Both the position numbers and the translations under genes were made by a program. Below are positions 13,268-25,860 of a DNA stretch of 64,000 nucleotides, one piece after another (position 1 is the first letter of the stretch; the number at the start of each line of letters is the position of its first letter). The stretch is from Panorpa germanica (Eukaryota > Arthropoda > Insecta > Mecoptera > Panorpidae): contig OY783210.1 in NCBI GenBank assembly GCA_963678705.1, forward strand, positions 14,695,331-14,759,330, given 5' to 3'. The notes under the pieces were generated by a model. The model worked only from the letters and a program-made list of their open reading frames with translations. It was not told where the DNA came from and did no database searches.

Positions 13268-13617
13268 ATTATGTATCTTATCACACAGTTTTTCGAACAA
13301 ATCTATGTTGCGCTAAAATTATTTATTATTGTAGAATAAAGGTTATAAAATGATTTACAGAATTCAACAAACAATGGCGGTATAAATTCTTTCTTTAAAA
13401 TTGTATTTTCTTAACCATTGCTTTGTTTAAAAAGTAAACAATTTCGGTGTCCTTAACAAAGCGTACAACAAGAAGTTGGCTCACAGTGTCGTTGAGATTT
13501 CAACGTTTCGTGTCGCTTAGTATTTTGTTAAAATACTGAAATTTGAATATCTGTTGTGGAAGTAAATTCGTTAGAATCAGTTGATTGGAATTAGTATACA
13601 GGTAATAGAAAACACAT
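13268..13617 (+). promoter_or_regulatory. Shared promoter and noncoding first exon of gene 2 (block A)
   Basis: This block matches 25505-25860 and 38050-38425 over more than 300 bp. It contains GGTATAAATTC (TATA-like, 13380), a TTGGCTCACAGTGTCG element near 13477, and ends at a splice donor, ACAG/GTAATAG, with the exon ending at 13601. Homology fades within about 20 bp after the donor. A matching acceptor lies at 14503, just before the coding exon of gene 2. The transcription start is not determined. The block begins only about 150 bp after the stop codon of gene 1. Confidence 0.7.
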
Positions 13618-13673
13618 TTTTTCATTGTTGTTTTAAATGTTACATATATAGTGGTATTTATCTTATCTGATCA

Positions 13674-14184
13674 TCCTATATTATAATCAGAAATTTAGAA
13701 ATTCAAAAATGTATAAAAGGGGCGCGGGGAAATTTGGGGGGTCCCGATAGGAAACTTTGGAGAAAACTCAAATTTTGGATTGTGTAATAATAGAATATCA
13801 TATTAAAAAAAAAAATTCAAAATTAAAAAAAATTATTTGGAGGCACATGGGCGGTTTTTCCCGAGAGTAAAAATTGTGCTAGAAAGTTGAAATTTTGTAT
13901 ATAATATAATATATAACTTTAGTATCTAATTTACAAATCGAAAATAAAACTTCCAAATTTTGAAAAAAAGTTGGTCAACTAACGAATAAATTGAAAATAT
14001 TTTATATTTTGTTGAAAAAACAAAGTTCTTTTTTTTTGTCAATTTATATGAAAAATTATTTTGTTATTAAACGAGTTAAATATTTCAATTTGAAAATAGA
14101 ATTAAATTTTGAAATGAAATTCGAATTATTTTATTGGATATTGGAGATAAAAAGACGTCGCTTTACGACGGGGATACATTCTAG
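13674..14184 (+). mobile_element. Nonautonomous Helitron, family 2, copy 1
   Basis: Starts TCCTATATTATAATC after a host A and ends ACGACGGGGATACATTCTAG. Related ends occur at 34037-34518, 41161-41891, about 18658-18822 and about 23300-23537. It is inserted in the 5' UTR intron of gene 2, so that intron has grown since the promoter block was duplicated. The base after the 3' end is C, not the expected T, probably from decay. Confidence 0.75.
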
Positions 14185-14595
14185 CCTTATTAAATTATAG
14201 TAATCTTAAAATATAAAGGCGATTTGATAACGTCTTTTATTACGTCATAAAATTAAAAATATTTGAGCAATCACAGAAAGTATAAAATGAAATACTAAGG
14301 AAGCCAGGGAGGGGAGTGGGGCTTACAGGATAAGAATACTATACTGCTACCAAATAAGTTTATGCTTATGTAATCAATTAAACCTAATACCGATATTACC
14401 CAATAGATATTGCTGTGGTAAATTCAAAAATATTATATTCGAACAATTACAAAAAGTCTGTTCTTCAGGTTAACATGAAATAAATTATTTTATTTTATTT
14501 TAGTTTCATAAACTGTCTTTGCATGCGTGGATGGGCATCACGTCTTCTCACTAATTAAAGCTAATTAAAGAAGAAGTTAATTTAATCGCAGAAAA

Positions 14596-17500
14596 ATGGC
14601 AGAAGGTGGAGAAAGTATAGAAATGTCATCATTGCGTAGAGTAGAACTAAGAGATGAACGACAGGAAGACAACGTGCAAATTAATATGCCTGCACTACCT
14701 ACAGTACGGCGGCGCACGATATTCGGGAATATATTTAGACCTGCTTATAGCATAATAGAAGATGACGGTACAATCGACATATTGGACTGGCATAGAGCAC
14801 GACTGGATTTACGAGTAGAAGGGTACATGCAAACTAATATTGGTGCAATACCATATTATACAATCAAAGATGCAGGTCAAGGGGGTGTATCAAGGGGAGA
14901 AAATATACGAAGATTTGGAAGGTATGGAGTACTCCAGATCAGAACACCTAGCGAGGGAGATGACAGGGTAATGCCACCACCGTATCAAGCGCAGAACATA
15001 GAACCCCGTCCAAGTACGTCATCCTATCAGGAGCCTCCTATTATCCAAATACAAGAAGGGGGAAATGAAGCCGTAATAGACGAGAATCTACCACCAGCAG
15101 TTGTTCTCTTAGTGCCAGAACAACCATTACATTACGTGTTAGCATACAACATGGGGCTCTTTTTTAGAAACGTTTCTTTAACGATTTGGGAGTCATACAT
15201 GATGGTATTTCTTACGCTGGTGATTCAAACAACTAAACTGAATGCTGCACTGTTTATGATAGCAGGATTATTTGTAAATATCTTTGCAACAAATATTGTA
15301 CGATATTGGAAGACATCAGCACTTAAAAAACATTGGATTGGTAAGTATCCTTAAATGAATAAAAAATTAATAACCTACTTTACTCTAATATAATTAAATA
15401 TTTCGTCTATATTGTAAAAATGTTGAAAAAATGTTATATACATATATGACTGATTACTGTATTGACTAGTTTGCTGTTCATTCGTTTGGTCATTTCGTCA
15501 TCGAACCGTGCATTTTAGGCAGCCAACAATGGGCTTGTGTCCTCATTTTTTAGTGATCGATTTTTCAATTGTTGATTGAAATTGATGTTAATAAATGTGT
15601 ATTGGCGTGTCTATTTTGTGAAATGCATTTTAACGTCAGTTATTTGTTGAGTAGGTCAGTGCTGTGGTAATGTTTTGTAGCTGCTGGTAGTCAAATATTC
15701 AAGTCAAGTCAAAGAATAATAAGTTTTTATTTTATTTAACCCTGCTAGGGCAGACATAATATTGTAATTTGAGTGTTCCTTGAAATAGCTGTAAATAATA
15801 TTTGATATTTTGATATATAAATACATATAGCAGAGATTTATGAGCTGTAAGGTTGGTAACCTTACACAAGGATTGTGATGTCACATGCACTTGGAATATG
15901 TACAACGTTGAATCCCTTTAATAATTAAAGAGACAAAATGACTTTTTTAATTGTTAATATCTTTTAACATATTAGGTTATTAAAAAATAATTGAACATAT
16001 GAGGTTGTAGTAACCCGCTTTATCAATATATAGTACACTTTTATAGAAATTAAGACATGGGACACAAGCCCATTCTGGTTGTTTGTATTTGCAAACTATT
16101 TCTTTAGCTTAGCTACCATTTACCTGGGGCAGCGAAGAGTCTGCCATCTCTGTAATCTATTCAAATAGTCATGCACAGTTTTTAGCTCGTTCTTCGTAAA
16201 TTATGGTGCAGAAATCCGGTAAGCATACAAGTTGGCTTTAATTTGCGTTGACTTATTGTCTTTCAAATGCAACAATTTCATTACAGCTCGATATTCGATT
16301 TTCCTTATCTTTATAGAAACACTAACATCGACTGACACAAATGACAAGTTATAATTCAGTGTATGCGCTTTTATATTAAAAAAAAATTGACAAGTAACAC
16401 CATTTTCATGTTAAAACTGAAAAGTTTTCAAGCAGCATATTTACTACTCTACTCGTATATTTTCAATATCAAAATCAAACCATTAAACAACTTTAATTTT
16501 TCAGGTGTCTTTCTTGCCGTGCTGTCATTTATACCAATGTTCACGCCATATCCAGAATATTACAAAAATGATTACACACTTATGTGGTATGGGTCATGCA
16601 TGGTGGTCTTTCAATTTGGCTGTGCGTTTATGGAATTATCTCATTTATTGGAGACTCCATTTCTTGCCGGTAGTCAATTCCTAACATTTCACAGGTTTGA
16701 AACGAACACAACACCGTGACACCTTCATTTTTAAAGCAATTTTGTGATTTAGAATAATTTATTACATTAATCGCAAAAATTACTTAAAAGCAAAGATTCC
16801 ACAGTGGTATATGAGGTAGACAAGCCAGTACATTGAAAAACTATCAAGAGTTTCATAAATGTCTTTTCCAGATTATTCTCCGAGTGTTTGTCTAAAGCCT
16901 CCGCGTATCTGTTCGTGTTAATCGCATTTGTTATCATAGATATATTTTATCCTAAGATAAGTAGCTCAAGCAATATAACTGAAGACAAATATGCTCTTAT
17001 GGTAAGAAAAAGATCTTTCCCACTCGGATTAATAAAACTATTTAAATCCCAAAGCAAAATTGAACCGATTATTATTATTTTATATTTAATGTTTTTGCCA
17101 TTTGGCACTACATTCTTGTGATACTTTCCCAGTATCTGTTTCCTTGTTCCTCATTTCCCAATCTAAACCTTGCTGTCCTTCTTATGCTTTTATGTCTTTT
17201 TCTATTAAGTACTGAGGTATATTACTTTCCCAAATCTTTTTATATCTTGTGTTGTAATTGCTCTTCTCGATTTTTTCCATTCTTTCCTGTTGTTATATCT
17301 CCTTATCCCTTCTCCTTAGCTCCTCTTCCACACTTGTGCCTCCTTCTCTTCTCCTCTCTGCCTCCTCGATCGCCATTCCATTCCTTTCAAAATACTCCTT
17401 TCTTCTTTATACTTTCCTCCCTTATTTTCTTTAAAATTTTGATTTCAGCACTGCTTATTTTCTCCTCATATTTTATTGCTCTTTTACCTGCTTTAATTCT

Positions 17501-20500
17501 TATCTTGTCCCTTTTTAGCTCCTCCATGATCATGTATCCTGGCGTGCACCTGTCCAGCCCTAGTATCCATTTAATGCATCTCTCCTGTATTCTTTCCAAC
17601 TTCTCTTGCTTCTGCCACCCCCATATCTCTGTTCCAAACATCATCATACTGGTTATCAATCTGTCGAACATCCATAGTCTCTTTTGTATGTCCCCCCCAA
17701 ATACCTTTTCTCATATTCCCCACTCCCGTCGCATTGCTCAGTAATATTAATGTTCTACTTATTTACTTTAGGTAGGTGCCGTCTTCATAACGGTACTGGG
17801 TTTTATATCATTTCTGATATTTCGAATGATGATTCACAACTTTACAGAGTGGCAAAAAGAAGACGTGAACTTAATACCCAATAACATCTTTTGTGCAAGA
17901 CGCTTCGATACAACCGCTCGTCATCGTTATTCGCATGCGTTAGTTTCATTTATGTAAGTTTTATTTTTGTTCATGATTTTTAGTGCCTTTTAATCAGAAA
18001 GCTTTTTATCGGTTTGAATAATGAATATTATTTTAGTTTTATACTTTATATCCTGACAAAAAGAATATATTTGTTACAAGAAGCAGTCATTGTGTAGAGT
18101 TGCCGAAATCTTCTGGGAATCATTCAGAACGCGCTAAAGTTAATACTGATTTTTGGCTTATCAAAATCTTAGAATGAATAACATTTAAACAGTATAGTTT
18201 CTTTTTTTTTAATATTTATTATTTTTAGTGCATCAACTTTAAATAGTTATTATTATTTATTTATTAATTGTGTGTGCCTTTCGGCTTTACAATCTACCGT
18301 ATTCTAATTACATTTCATTCCTATCTTAACAATTCAACCTTAAAACTAAACTTTAATAATTTTATTTACAACTAATTATTTACTTAAAAAAACTAATCTT
18401 TATTTATTAAAAACTAAAAAACTATAATTTCTTTAATAACTTCAATATTCATTTTTCCTTATACGAGTTCATTAATTCTTATTTCAACAACAATTGCACT
18501 ATGATATGATATAGGAATCGCCGCCACTGCGATGTCTCTTTATTGCATTTCCCTCTTCTTCGACCTTCTTCCGTTGAAGTACTATTTTCCATATGTCTTC
18601 CGATTGTTTACTTTCTTTAATAATATCTATTTTCTTTTATAACCAAACCCAGAAAATATAACTTTGATAAAAATCTAGTCACGGTATAAAAATCTTGTCA
18701 CGATAAAAAAAATCTCGTAATTTGAAAATGAAATTAAAATTTGAAATGAAATTACGAATTATTTTATTGGATTCAAATTTGACACACTAAAAAGACGTCG
18801 TTTTGCAACGGAGGTAAACTAGTAATTTTATATTTTTCTTATTTCCTGATTACAGTATTAATTTTTAGGCTGGTCAAGGTTATGATATTTCTATTACCAT
18901 CATTTAAAAAAATGTATCGATATCGGAGTATGATGGACGAACTATGTAACGCGTTGCTTATTAATTCTGAATTTGACAGGAGAGTGTAAAACTATAGATT
19001 CCAATCACATCACGAATTGTATTCTATCTACTTTATTATCATCTAATATATAACTTGATATCTCGTAGAGTTATTTTCTGTTACTGGTTTAGTTTACATC
19101 AATTTAATTTTTTATTATTCTGTGCAGGTATGTATTCGTCAGGATATTGCTTTTACTTGTGACCATTTATTTTCCGATGTCGATTAGCGAGCGCGAAGTA
19201 CAAGCCAGTCTTATGGACTTTGAAAAACAGTTTAACAATCCAGAAGTTCCAGTAGGCCCACTGGGACAACCACCTTTGCGACTCAGTAACACCCTCGGTA
19301 TAAGAACTGCTGACTTACGAAGCACTACCACTACCACTGCCATGTCGCCACTCGTTACCGCCTATACCAGTCGCTTTGTGTACGATATATTCATCATTCC
19401 TTTGTTAATGTGGCTTTCTGCAACAGTTGGTGGTATCCTATATAACAACATTATAAGTTCGATAACAAGAATGGTAAATACTTTGTCTAAGTTACGAGTA
19501 CAGTATAACACCCCTATAAACCGACTTTCTGCAAAAATAATTCATATACCATGATTGTTTTTGTTCAAAGCGTTTTTCCATACAAAAATACACTGCTAAA
19601 AATATTAACACAACTTTTATAAGAAATATTTTAACTGTGCACAACATCCCCTCCCCCCCTCCCCCTGAAATCGTTTCGTCACCAATGAAATCCTCCCTAG
19701 TAAGTTGGGAAATATGCGAGTTGAGTCTACTGAAAATATTGCAAGTCGCAAGGAAACCATTGCATTGTGAGAGACCCTTATATTTAGCAGAATTATTCAC
19801 TACAATGCTATTTCATTTTACGCGTAATACATTAAAAACGTTATATGGGGCTCCACTGTACACTGTACTCTACTTTAGGCGCCTTTTTCTTAGACTAGAG
19901 CCACACTGCAATTTTTATGCGACTTTTAAATCAGCAGAGTGCGTGTTCATTTATATGATTCGATTAATTCCATAATTATGGATTTATTTCCGCGCTATTG
20001 TTTTTCGCAGTGCAGCTTTAGACTAAGAAGAAGGTGTCTAAAGCATTTTTCGATAAATTTTCTTTATAGTGTATACAATAATGTGTAAATAGTCCTTTGG
20101 GGAGGGGGTGGGGGGTTTGGGGCTACGGTAAGGTCAAAACGATAAAAAAAAGTATATTTTCGATAATGTTTTTTGACGACACAGTTAATATATAATTATT
20201 TCTATAAATACTACATGATAAAATGACATTTGAAGAATACTTCGTGAAGGTTTTATTAATAAATATTAAGAAATGAGGTATTGACAGCGAATCTCCGCAG
20301 ACGTCACAAAAAAAGTTTCATTGCGATGTCCCTCATAACTCATCAATGGATTATTTCAAATCAAAAAACCAAAATGATTTTATTACTTGATAAGTTTCTG
20401 CAGGTAACGCTGTTGAGTTTTTTTTAGTTTATTAATTTTTTACAGCACTTAAAAGTCAAAATACCGATTTTTCATGCAAAAAATGAGAAACTTTGTTATT

Positions 20501-23500
20501 TTAAAATACGTTAAAATTAGAAATAATAATAAAAATTAAAAAATAAAATAAAACTCTACAGCGTTACCTCGGCATTTATGTAAAGAAAGGGTGTGCAAGT
20601 GTGTTTTGAGCTAGAGAGGGCACCGACTCTGAAAACACTGAGTGTGAGAACAACGCGTTTAAAAGTTTCAAAGAAATACGAAACCAGATAATAAAACAAA
20701 TTTAATGTGTTGTACATTAATATAAATAAATATAAAAAAGGGTGAAATCTTAAAGCACCATCGCCCCCCCCCCCCTCACCCCTTTAACTTACCGAAAAAG
20801 CTTGAAACCACAAACATGTTTATATAAATGGTTTGCTTGGTTTTTGTTGTTTATTTCAACGTTGAATAAGTAGGACAAAGCTCATTACGAATAAAATTAA
20901 TTTTTTTAATTTGTTTTAGCAATTATTTTCTTTAGCACTCTTCCCGGGATTGGCCAGCGGCATTTATATGTATTTTATTCAACCTGCGAGCTCCAGTGTT
21001 CATTTATATCTCATATCTATTTTATTTGGTAATCAAAACTGTGTAACTGCACAATGAATATGCAAGCAACATAATTATATTACAGCATTTATTGTAAAAT
21101 ACGAGTAGATACACGTTCTATTAGTTATAACCAGTTTATCAAGAAAGCATCCATCACAGTAAACAATTTGGTAAAGTGCCCTATTTGGTGAAGTTCGAGT
21201 CACTCGTAACGAGTCATTCTATTCTAACGCTTTACAAGTTCTCTACCTGTCACAGATTTTATGTTAGTTGTTAGAATTTTTTCATAATAATATTCTTTCT
21301 TTTTCCAACATCATTCATTAAGTAGCAGTTGTTTCTTTCATATTTTTCTTAGTTCACTTTCATTCCAAAGTAAGAGAGAAACGAGATGCGGTTAGAAAAG
21401 TAAAATATATTTTTCACCGTTACACTTGTATACTTGTATAGTATTTTGTTCAGTACAGTATGTTTAAAGTATATGCTATCCTTTTTCAACAAATATTTCT
21501 TTAATGGTAATAGGCACACGCTGTCTCCCTCAATCCCCGAATATAATGTATTTAAACGAAGATGAATAATATTCATTAAAAAATCACGATCCGTACTAAA
21601 GATTACATCTATTTATTTCTTCATTTAAATATTTATATTTTGCAGACTCTAAAAGGTAGAATTCAATTAAGTTTTATACCCCTGCTAGTGTCAAGTTTAT
21701 AACTCCGGTCATAAATCATAAACCGACTCCGCTTTTAATTCAGCAGTGAACCGTCGTTGCGATCTCTGTAGCTCATAAAAAGGGTCTTTCCTATGAACGA
21801 CTGAATAGAAACCGAACACGTTCCAGACAAAAAACTCATGATATGTAATAGAAATTAAGTAGAATTTACTCCAAAATGTTTACTGGGATATTTCCTCACA
21901 TACATGTAAAATTTTACTTAAAAAATTATAGTAATAATACTTAATCTGAAAAGGTTCCAATTTTAATTAAAATCAGTTAATTGTTTTATTCTAAAGATAC
22001 CTTATAATCACTTAATCATTAAAAATGTCAGACGTCAAGATGGGGGCGACAATTTCTAATCTTGCCCTGAAAACATTTCTATTTTGTAATACAATAATGT
22101 AATAGATCAAAAGTTACTTGCATATACATATTATTTTGTTGTAATGTTTTTGTCAGTATGTAAAAATTACATATCATTGTGATTAATTGTATACAATCTA
22201 CCCATTCTCACTCCTTACCCTATTTCTACTCTACTCTTCCTTCTCTTTCCCCGCTCCTTTTTTCTATCTTCGTCATCCACTACCTCCCTTTAATAACTGC
22301 ACAATCTTCTTTTCACTTTTACTCTTTTCTCACATTAATTCTTTAGCGTTTCTATATCTCTCCAGCACACCTTGCTCATCCTTTCCTCTCTATTTTCCCA
22401 GCATCTGATGCCTTAAATATATATATACATATATATACCATCCTGCCAGAAGGGGCTCTTAGTATAAGTCAGTATATCGTTCAGATTGTGACTGCGGTGG
22501 TATGCGAGGAAATCCGTTGACATTGCACTTCCCATGCCAGCGGTGAACAGTGTTCGATTCGCCACCATAATTTTGTAAAATATAAATGATCTTTCCCAGG
22601 GCTTTCATGTTCGGTGTGTTTATTTACAAGCGCAGATTTGGTCTATATAACCATGGAAATATGCCATGACGATTTAGAACCTTCGTCAGTTACAGATATT
22701 CCTTTGAGATACGGTATTCAAACCATTGTATCCTGCATTATACTACTATTAATATGGTAAGCTTCTAGAAAAATTATGATTTTATTTTAATTAAGTGTGA
22801 TGTCATATGATTTCACGGGACTTTGCGTACACTCTTAAAAACCTTTATAAACTTTAGAATATTTCTAAAGCATATTTTGAATATTAATTTGACAGCATAT
22901 TGACAGTATATTAATTTTCATAACAAATACATGCAGTGCATTTTAAGGAGATCGTAGTAGCACAGTGTAAATAATTTCGGTTATTACTTTTTACATCTAT
23001 ATGAAAAATAATTTTAAAATTTATAGATAATATTACAATGTTAATTTAAAAAAAAATAGTTACTTAAAATGTATAAACATTGATTTGACTAAAAAACCGC
23101 TAGAGTATATAACGTGAAAACTTAGACGTAATTCTAATCTTTTCGAATATTCGCGATTACTCATGCGGCGATTAACTGCGCAAGCGACGTTTCCAAATCT
23201 TACATGGTGTTTGGAACAGGAGAAGTAACGGATGATTGTGATGATATTTTTTATAAAACAAATCTTTTAATCGAAAGCTTGATGTTTTCTGTTTAAAACT
23301 TTATTTGGAGGCAGTTTTTGTCGAGGTCAAAAATTGTGCTATAAAGTTGAAATTTTATATATAGGCTAACTTTACTACCTAATTTACGAATCGAAAAAAA
23401 AATCCCAAATTTTGAAAAAAAGTTGGTCAAAAATAATGAATAAATTGAAAATATTTTTTATTTTGTTGAGAAAATATATTTTGTTGGTTCAAATCATACA

Positions 23501-23739
23501 CACCAAAAAGTCGTCGTTTGACAGGGGTAAACTCTAGAAAATTTAAATTTTCCGTTGTGAATTATTCAATTCATTTAAAGTGTAATAATTTTTTATTTTC
23601 TTTCAGGCTTCACACAACATTTGAAATACCTTACCTCAATATAATGTGCTATTTAACTATCATCTTCCCAGTGTGCGGTCTACTTTCGTTATACGTTCTC
23701 TCAAAAATCTCAAGAGATAACCGCCCCCGAGCCGATTAA
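14596..23739 (+). CDS. MFSD12-like transporter, gene 2 (most diverged, long N-tail)
   Basis: Eight coding exons: 14596-15340, 16505-16694, 16872-17001, 17772-17953, 19128-19473, 20920-21028, 22600-22756, 23607-23739; 663 aa, continuous frame, all GT-AG. Exon order and phases equal those of gene 1, so homology is secure. The first 183 residues form a hydrophilic, charged and proline-containing tail before TM1 (YNMGLFFRN at 184). The usual GQIAD is GLFVN (224-228), and the following DKR-type loop is gone. The ERE motif survives as SISERE (433-438). Exon 7 lacks the TFADK motif, and the C-terminal Cys pair is absent. No acidic dileucine signal like that of genes 1 and 5 was seen. It is probably a membrane protein with altered transport chemistry or a non-transport role. 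A noncoding exon at 13268-13601 is inferred. A polyadenylation signal lies at 23770. Its introns carry MITE-1, LINE-A, MITE-2 and Helitron copies. Confidence 0.85.
15528..16074 (-). repeat. MITE-1 copy in gene 2 intron 1
   Basis: Ends are AATGGGCTTGTGTCC and GGACACAAGCCCATT, perfect 15-bp inverted repeats. The body is the inverse of 4474-5106 with small deletions. It is noncoding. Confidence 0.85.
17100..17740 (-). mobile_element. LINE-A 3' fragment in gene 2 intron 3
   Basis: The minus strand encodes a 94-codon frame (17387-17671) with ERIQERCIKWILGLDRCTPGY, the region between reverse transcriptase and the C-terminal zinc knuckle of an R1/jockey-like non-LTR retrotransposon. Adjacent frames are broken by shifts and stops. 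It is antisense to gene 2, with its 5' end about 30 nt before the exon 4 acceptor. Confidence 0.75.
18240..18640 (-). repeat. LINE-A 3' UTR fragment in gene 2 intron 4
   Basis: Contains TGTGTGCCTTTCGGCTTTAC next to an ATT-rich run, as do the elements ending near 39180 and 55810. The ATT run is the (TAA)n-type tail of the minus-strand element. No coding part is left. Confidence 0.65.
18658..18822 (+). mobile_element. Helitron family 2, truncated copy
   Basis: Retains the 3' end (AAAAAGACGTCGTTTTGC, then GGAGGTAAACTAG) followed by a host T. The 5' part is missing or unrecognisable. It lies in intron 4 of gene 2. Confidence 0.6.
20130..20700 (+). repeat. Intron 5 repeat of gene 2, also in gene 3 intron 5
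   Basis: Nearly 600 bp align colinearly with 32579-33140 in the equivalent intron of gene 3. Landmarks in both are AATCTCCGCAGACGTCAC, CTCATAACTCATCA and a foldback in which GTAACGCTGTTGAG pairs with the CTCTACAGCGTTACC stretch. It is noncoding. It may be an unclassified transposon or retained intron sequence. Confidence 0.75.
21156..21887 (+). repeat. MITE-2 long copy in gene 2 intron 6
   Basis: Starts ACAGTAAACAATTTGG and ends CCAAAATGTTTACTGGG. The interior matches 28942-29807 directly and 48336-49185 inverted. No transposase frame. The larger copies differ by a roughly 115-bp segment that is absent here. Confidence 0.8.
22190..22410 (-). repeat. LINE-A relic in gene 2 intron 6
   Basis: C/T-rich block with the order of short motifs seen in the antisense LINE copies at 23875 and 51000. 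It is heavily decayed. A T-arm-like GTTCGATTCGCC relic follows near 22552-22565, so a tRNA-derived fragment is also present in this intron. Confidence 0.5.
23300..23537 (+). mobile_element. Helitron family 2, 5'-truncated copy
   Basis: Shares AAAAATTGTGCTATAAAGTTG and the terminal GGGGTAAACTCTAG with the other family 2 Helitrons. It lies just before the last exon of gene 2. Confidence 0.6.
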
Positions 23740-23874
23740 AATGGCATACTACCAATAAAGGAATATTTAAATAAAATTTGTATTAATAAGTTATATTCAT
23801 GTAGAAGGATTAAAAAAAAAAACATTTTTTTGTTTATCGATAAAACAAATAATAAATAAACTTAATTCTGCTGT

Positions 23875-24190
23875 TTCTCTCTTCCTGCTACACTCCCTCC
23901 TGTTTCTACTCTACCTTTCCTTCCCTTTCCTTACTCCTTCTCTCTACCTCCGCCATCCACCGCTTTCCTTCACAGCCTCCCTTTAATAACTTCTTTCTAC
24001 TTTTTCTCTTTTCTCACATGAAGACTTAATGTGCTCCAGTGTTTCTATCTCTCTCCAGCACACCTTGCACATTATTTCCTCTCTATTTTCCCAGTACCAG
24101 CTGCCTTTTTCATCGTTTCCCAATTTAAATCTTACGAATGTTCTTATGTTTCTCGTCTCTTTTTCTCGTATGTATTCCGGTATCTCTTTA
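23875..24190 (-). repeat. LINE-A fragment between genes 2 and 3
   Basis: The minus strand keeps the zinc-knuckle area of LINE-A (the antisense of the CACCTTGCACATT stretch), with frames interrupted. It follows the gene 2 polyadenylation region by about 100 bp. Confidence 0.6.
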
Positions 24191-24769
24191 TATCACTGTA
24201 CATCTCCACTATCTGCATCATTTTCCCCCTACTTGATACAACTTACGTTATGTACGAATATGCATGTATCCCACTATGATTCGGACCGTTGCAACAATAA
24301 GTAGATCTTAGTGCGGTTCTTTGATGTACAAATATTTGAACCTTATTTTGAATACGAATATATGAAATTCATGCGGTATCTTAATATATAAAAATTCAGC
24401 CTGCTTATATTTGTGCTAGGAAAACTCGAAAAGTAGTCTTGAAATTTTGTTACAACGAAAATAGTTTCTTTCCAGTAGATCGCCGGCTGTCTTTGTATCT
24501 TTTATTTACTTTTCCATTCATTTCACATCAGACTGAGCTACAGCAATGCGTGCCCGGATTCAACTAGCATTATTATACATTAAACAATAAATAATAAATC
24601 TAACCGCAAGAGTTGGCGACACCATCATTTTTAAGTTATTCAGGTTCTAAGTATACGTATCTGGTCATTTTTGCCATTTCAGTCCAATTACATATATCCT
24701 CAATAAGTACTAACTGGTATTAACTATATTGTATTAGAAAAAACTTGCGAAAGTCATTTGACGGAATTA

Positions 24770-25490
24770 TTATTGAAGCAATAGATGGGGATGAGGTTTG
24801 TGAGAAGAATTGTAAATAATAAAAGAGCAGTGAATGAGAAACTGATGACTACATGGCAGAACAGATGGGATATAACGAAAAAAGGAAGAACAACTTATCA
24901 CCACATTAAGAATGTCAAGTTTGTAAAGCAAAATAAGTGGTTTCAACCTGGACTGTATTTATCCTTTTTAATAAGCGGCCATGGATCCATTAAAGCAAAG
25001 TTAGTCCAGCTTGGAGTTGAGAGTGATGATAGGTGCAGATGTGGTGAACGGGAAACACTGATGCATATATTAAAAGAATGCCCAATTGCCCAGGCTACTG
25101 CGAAACGAGCGTAAAATTACAAGATGGAATAAAGAAATTGAAAGTCTAGAGTATCTAGTAAATGAAGAGATTAGGTATCGATATTATAATGACTATGCGA
25201 AGGAGATTTTTGAAACTAGGAAAATGCTAATGAAGAATAATGAAGTAAGAAGAAGAAGAGATGCAGAGACAATAGGAAGTGAAGGAGAAGAATTAGAGCA
25301 AGCGATTTGGGATAATTACACGGCTGATGAGTTTGAACGGTAAATTAGATAAATTGAGTTATAATAAGTTCCTTTGTACATCTTTTATTTGTTCCTATAT
25401 AAGTATATATTAATGTAATTCAAATGTAAAAAATTAAGGGGGATAGATCCTTCTAGCGTCTGTTCTATCAGCAAGTTTCAAATAAATAAA
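24770..25490 (+). mobile_element. LINE-B 3' fragment (R1/jockey-like RNase H and C-terminal region)
   Basis: Frames at 24785-25114 and 25086-25343 overlap and differ by a frameshift near 25110. The first contains WQNRWDITKKGRTTY and then a zinc-knuckle-like CRCGERETLMHILKEC, the C-terminal signature of R1-like non-LTR retrotransposons. The 3' end is an A-rich stretch (AATAAATAAACTTAAAAAA). It lies directly upstream of the gene 3 promoter block and in the same orientation as the genes. Confidence 0.75.
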
Positions 25491-25504
25491 CTTAAAAAAT
25501 TACG

Positions 25505-25860
25505 TGTCTTATGACACAGTTTTTCGAACAAATCAATGTTGCGCTAAAATTATTTATTATTTTAAAATAAAGGTTATAACATGATTTAGAAAATTTAACA
25601 AACAATAGCGGTATAAATTCTTTCTTTAAAATTGTATTTCTTTAACCATTGCTTTGTTTAAAAAGTAAACAATAACAAAATAACAATTTCGGTATCCTTA
25701 ACAAAGTGCACAGCAAGAAGTTGGCTCACAGTGTCGTAGAGATCTCAACGTTTCGTGTCTTGTTAAAATTTGTCTTGTGTTATTCAATATTTGTTGTGAA
25801 AGTAAATTCGTTTGGATTGAAACAGAAGGAGATTAGCACACAGGTAATAGAAAATACGTC
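25505..25860 (+). promoter_or_regulatory. Shared promoter and noncoding first exon of gene 3 (block B)
   Basis: Closest to block C at 38050-38425; both share an insertion (ACAATAACAAAATAAC) absent from block A. The TATA-like GGTATAAATTC is at 25610. The inferred noncoding exon ends at 25843 with the donor CAG/GTAATAG. The acceptor at 27848 joins it to the exon holding the gene 3 start codon. The small frame at 25706-25909 crosses the donor and is probably fortuitous. Confidence 0.7.

Noticed and set aside
17118..17744. Plus-strand 208-codon frame in gene 2 intron 3
   Set aside because: It is the reverse complement of the LINE-A coding strand; the real signature (RIQERCIKWILGL) reads on the minus strand. 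The same holds for 39453-40118, 50912-51361 and the first part of 56224-56856.
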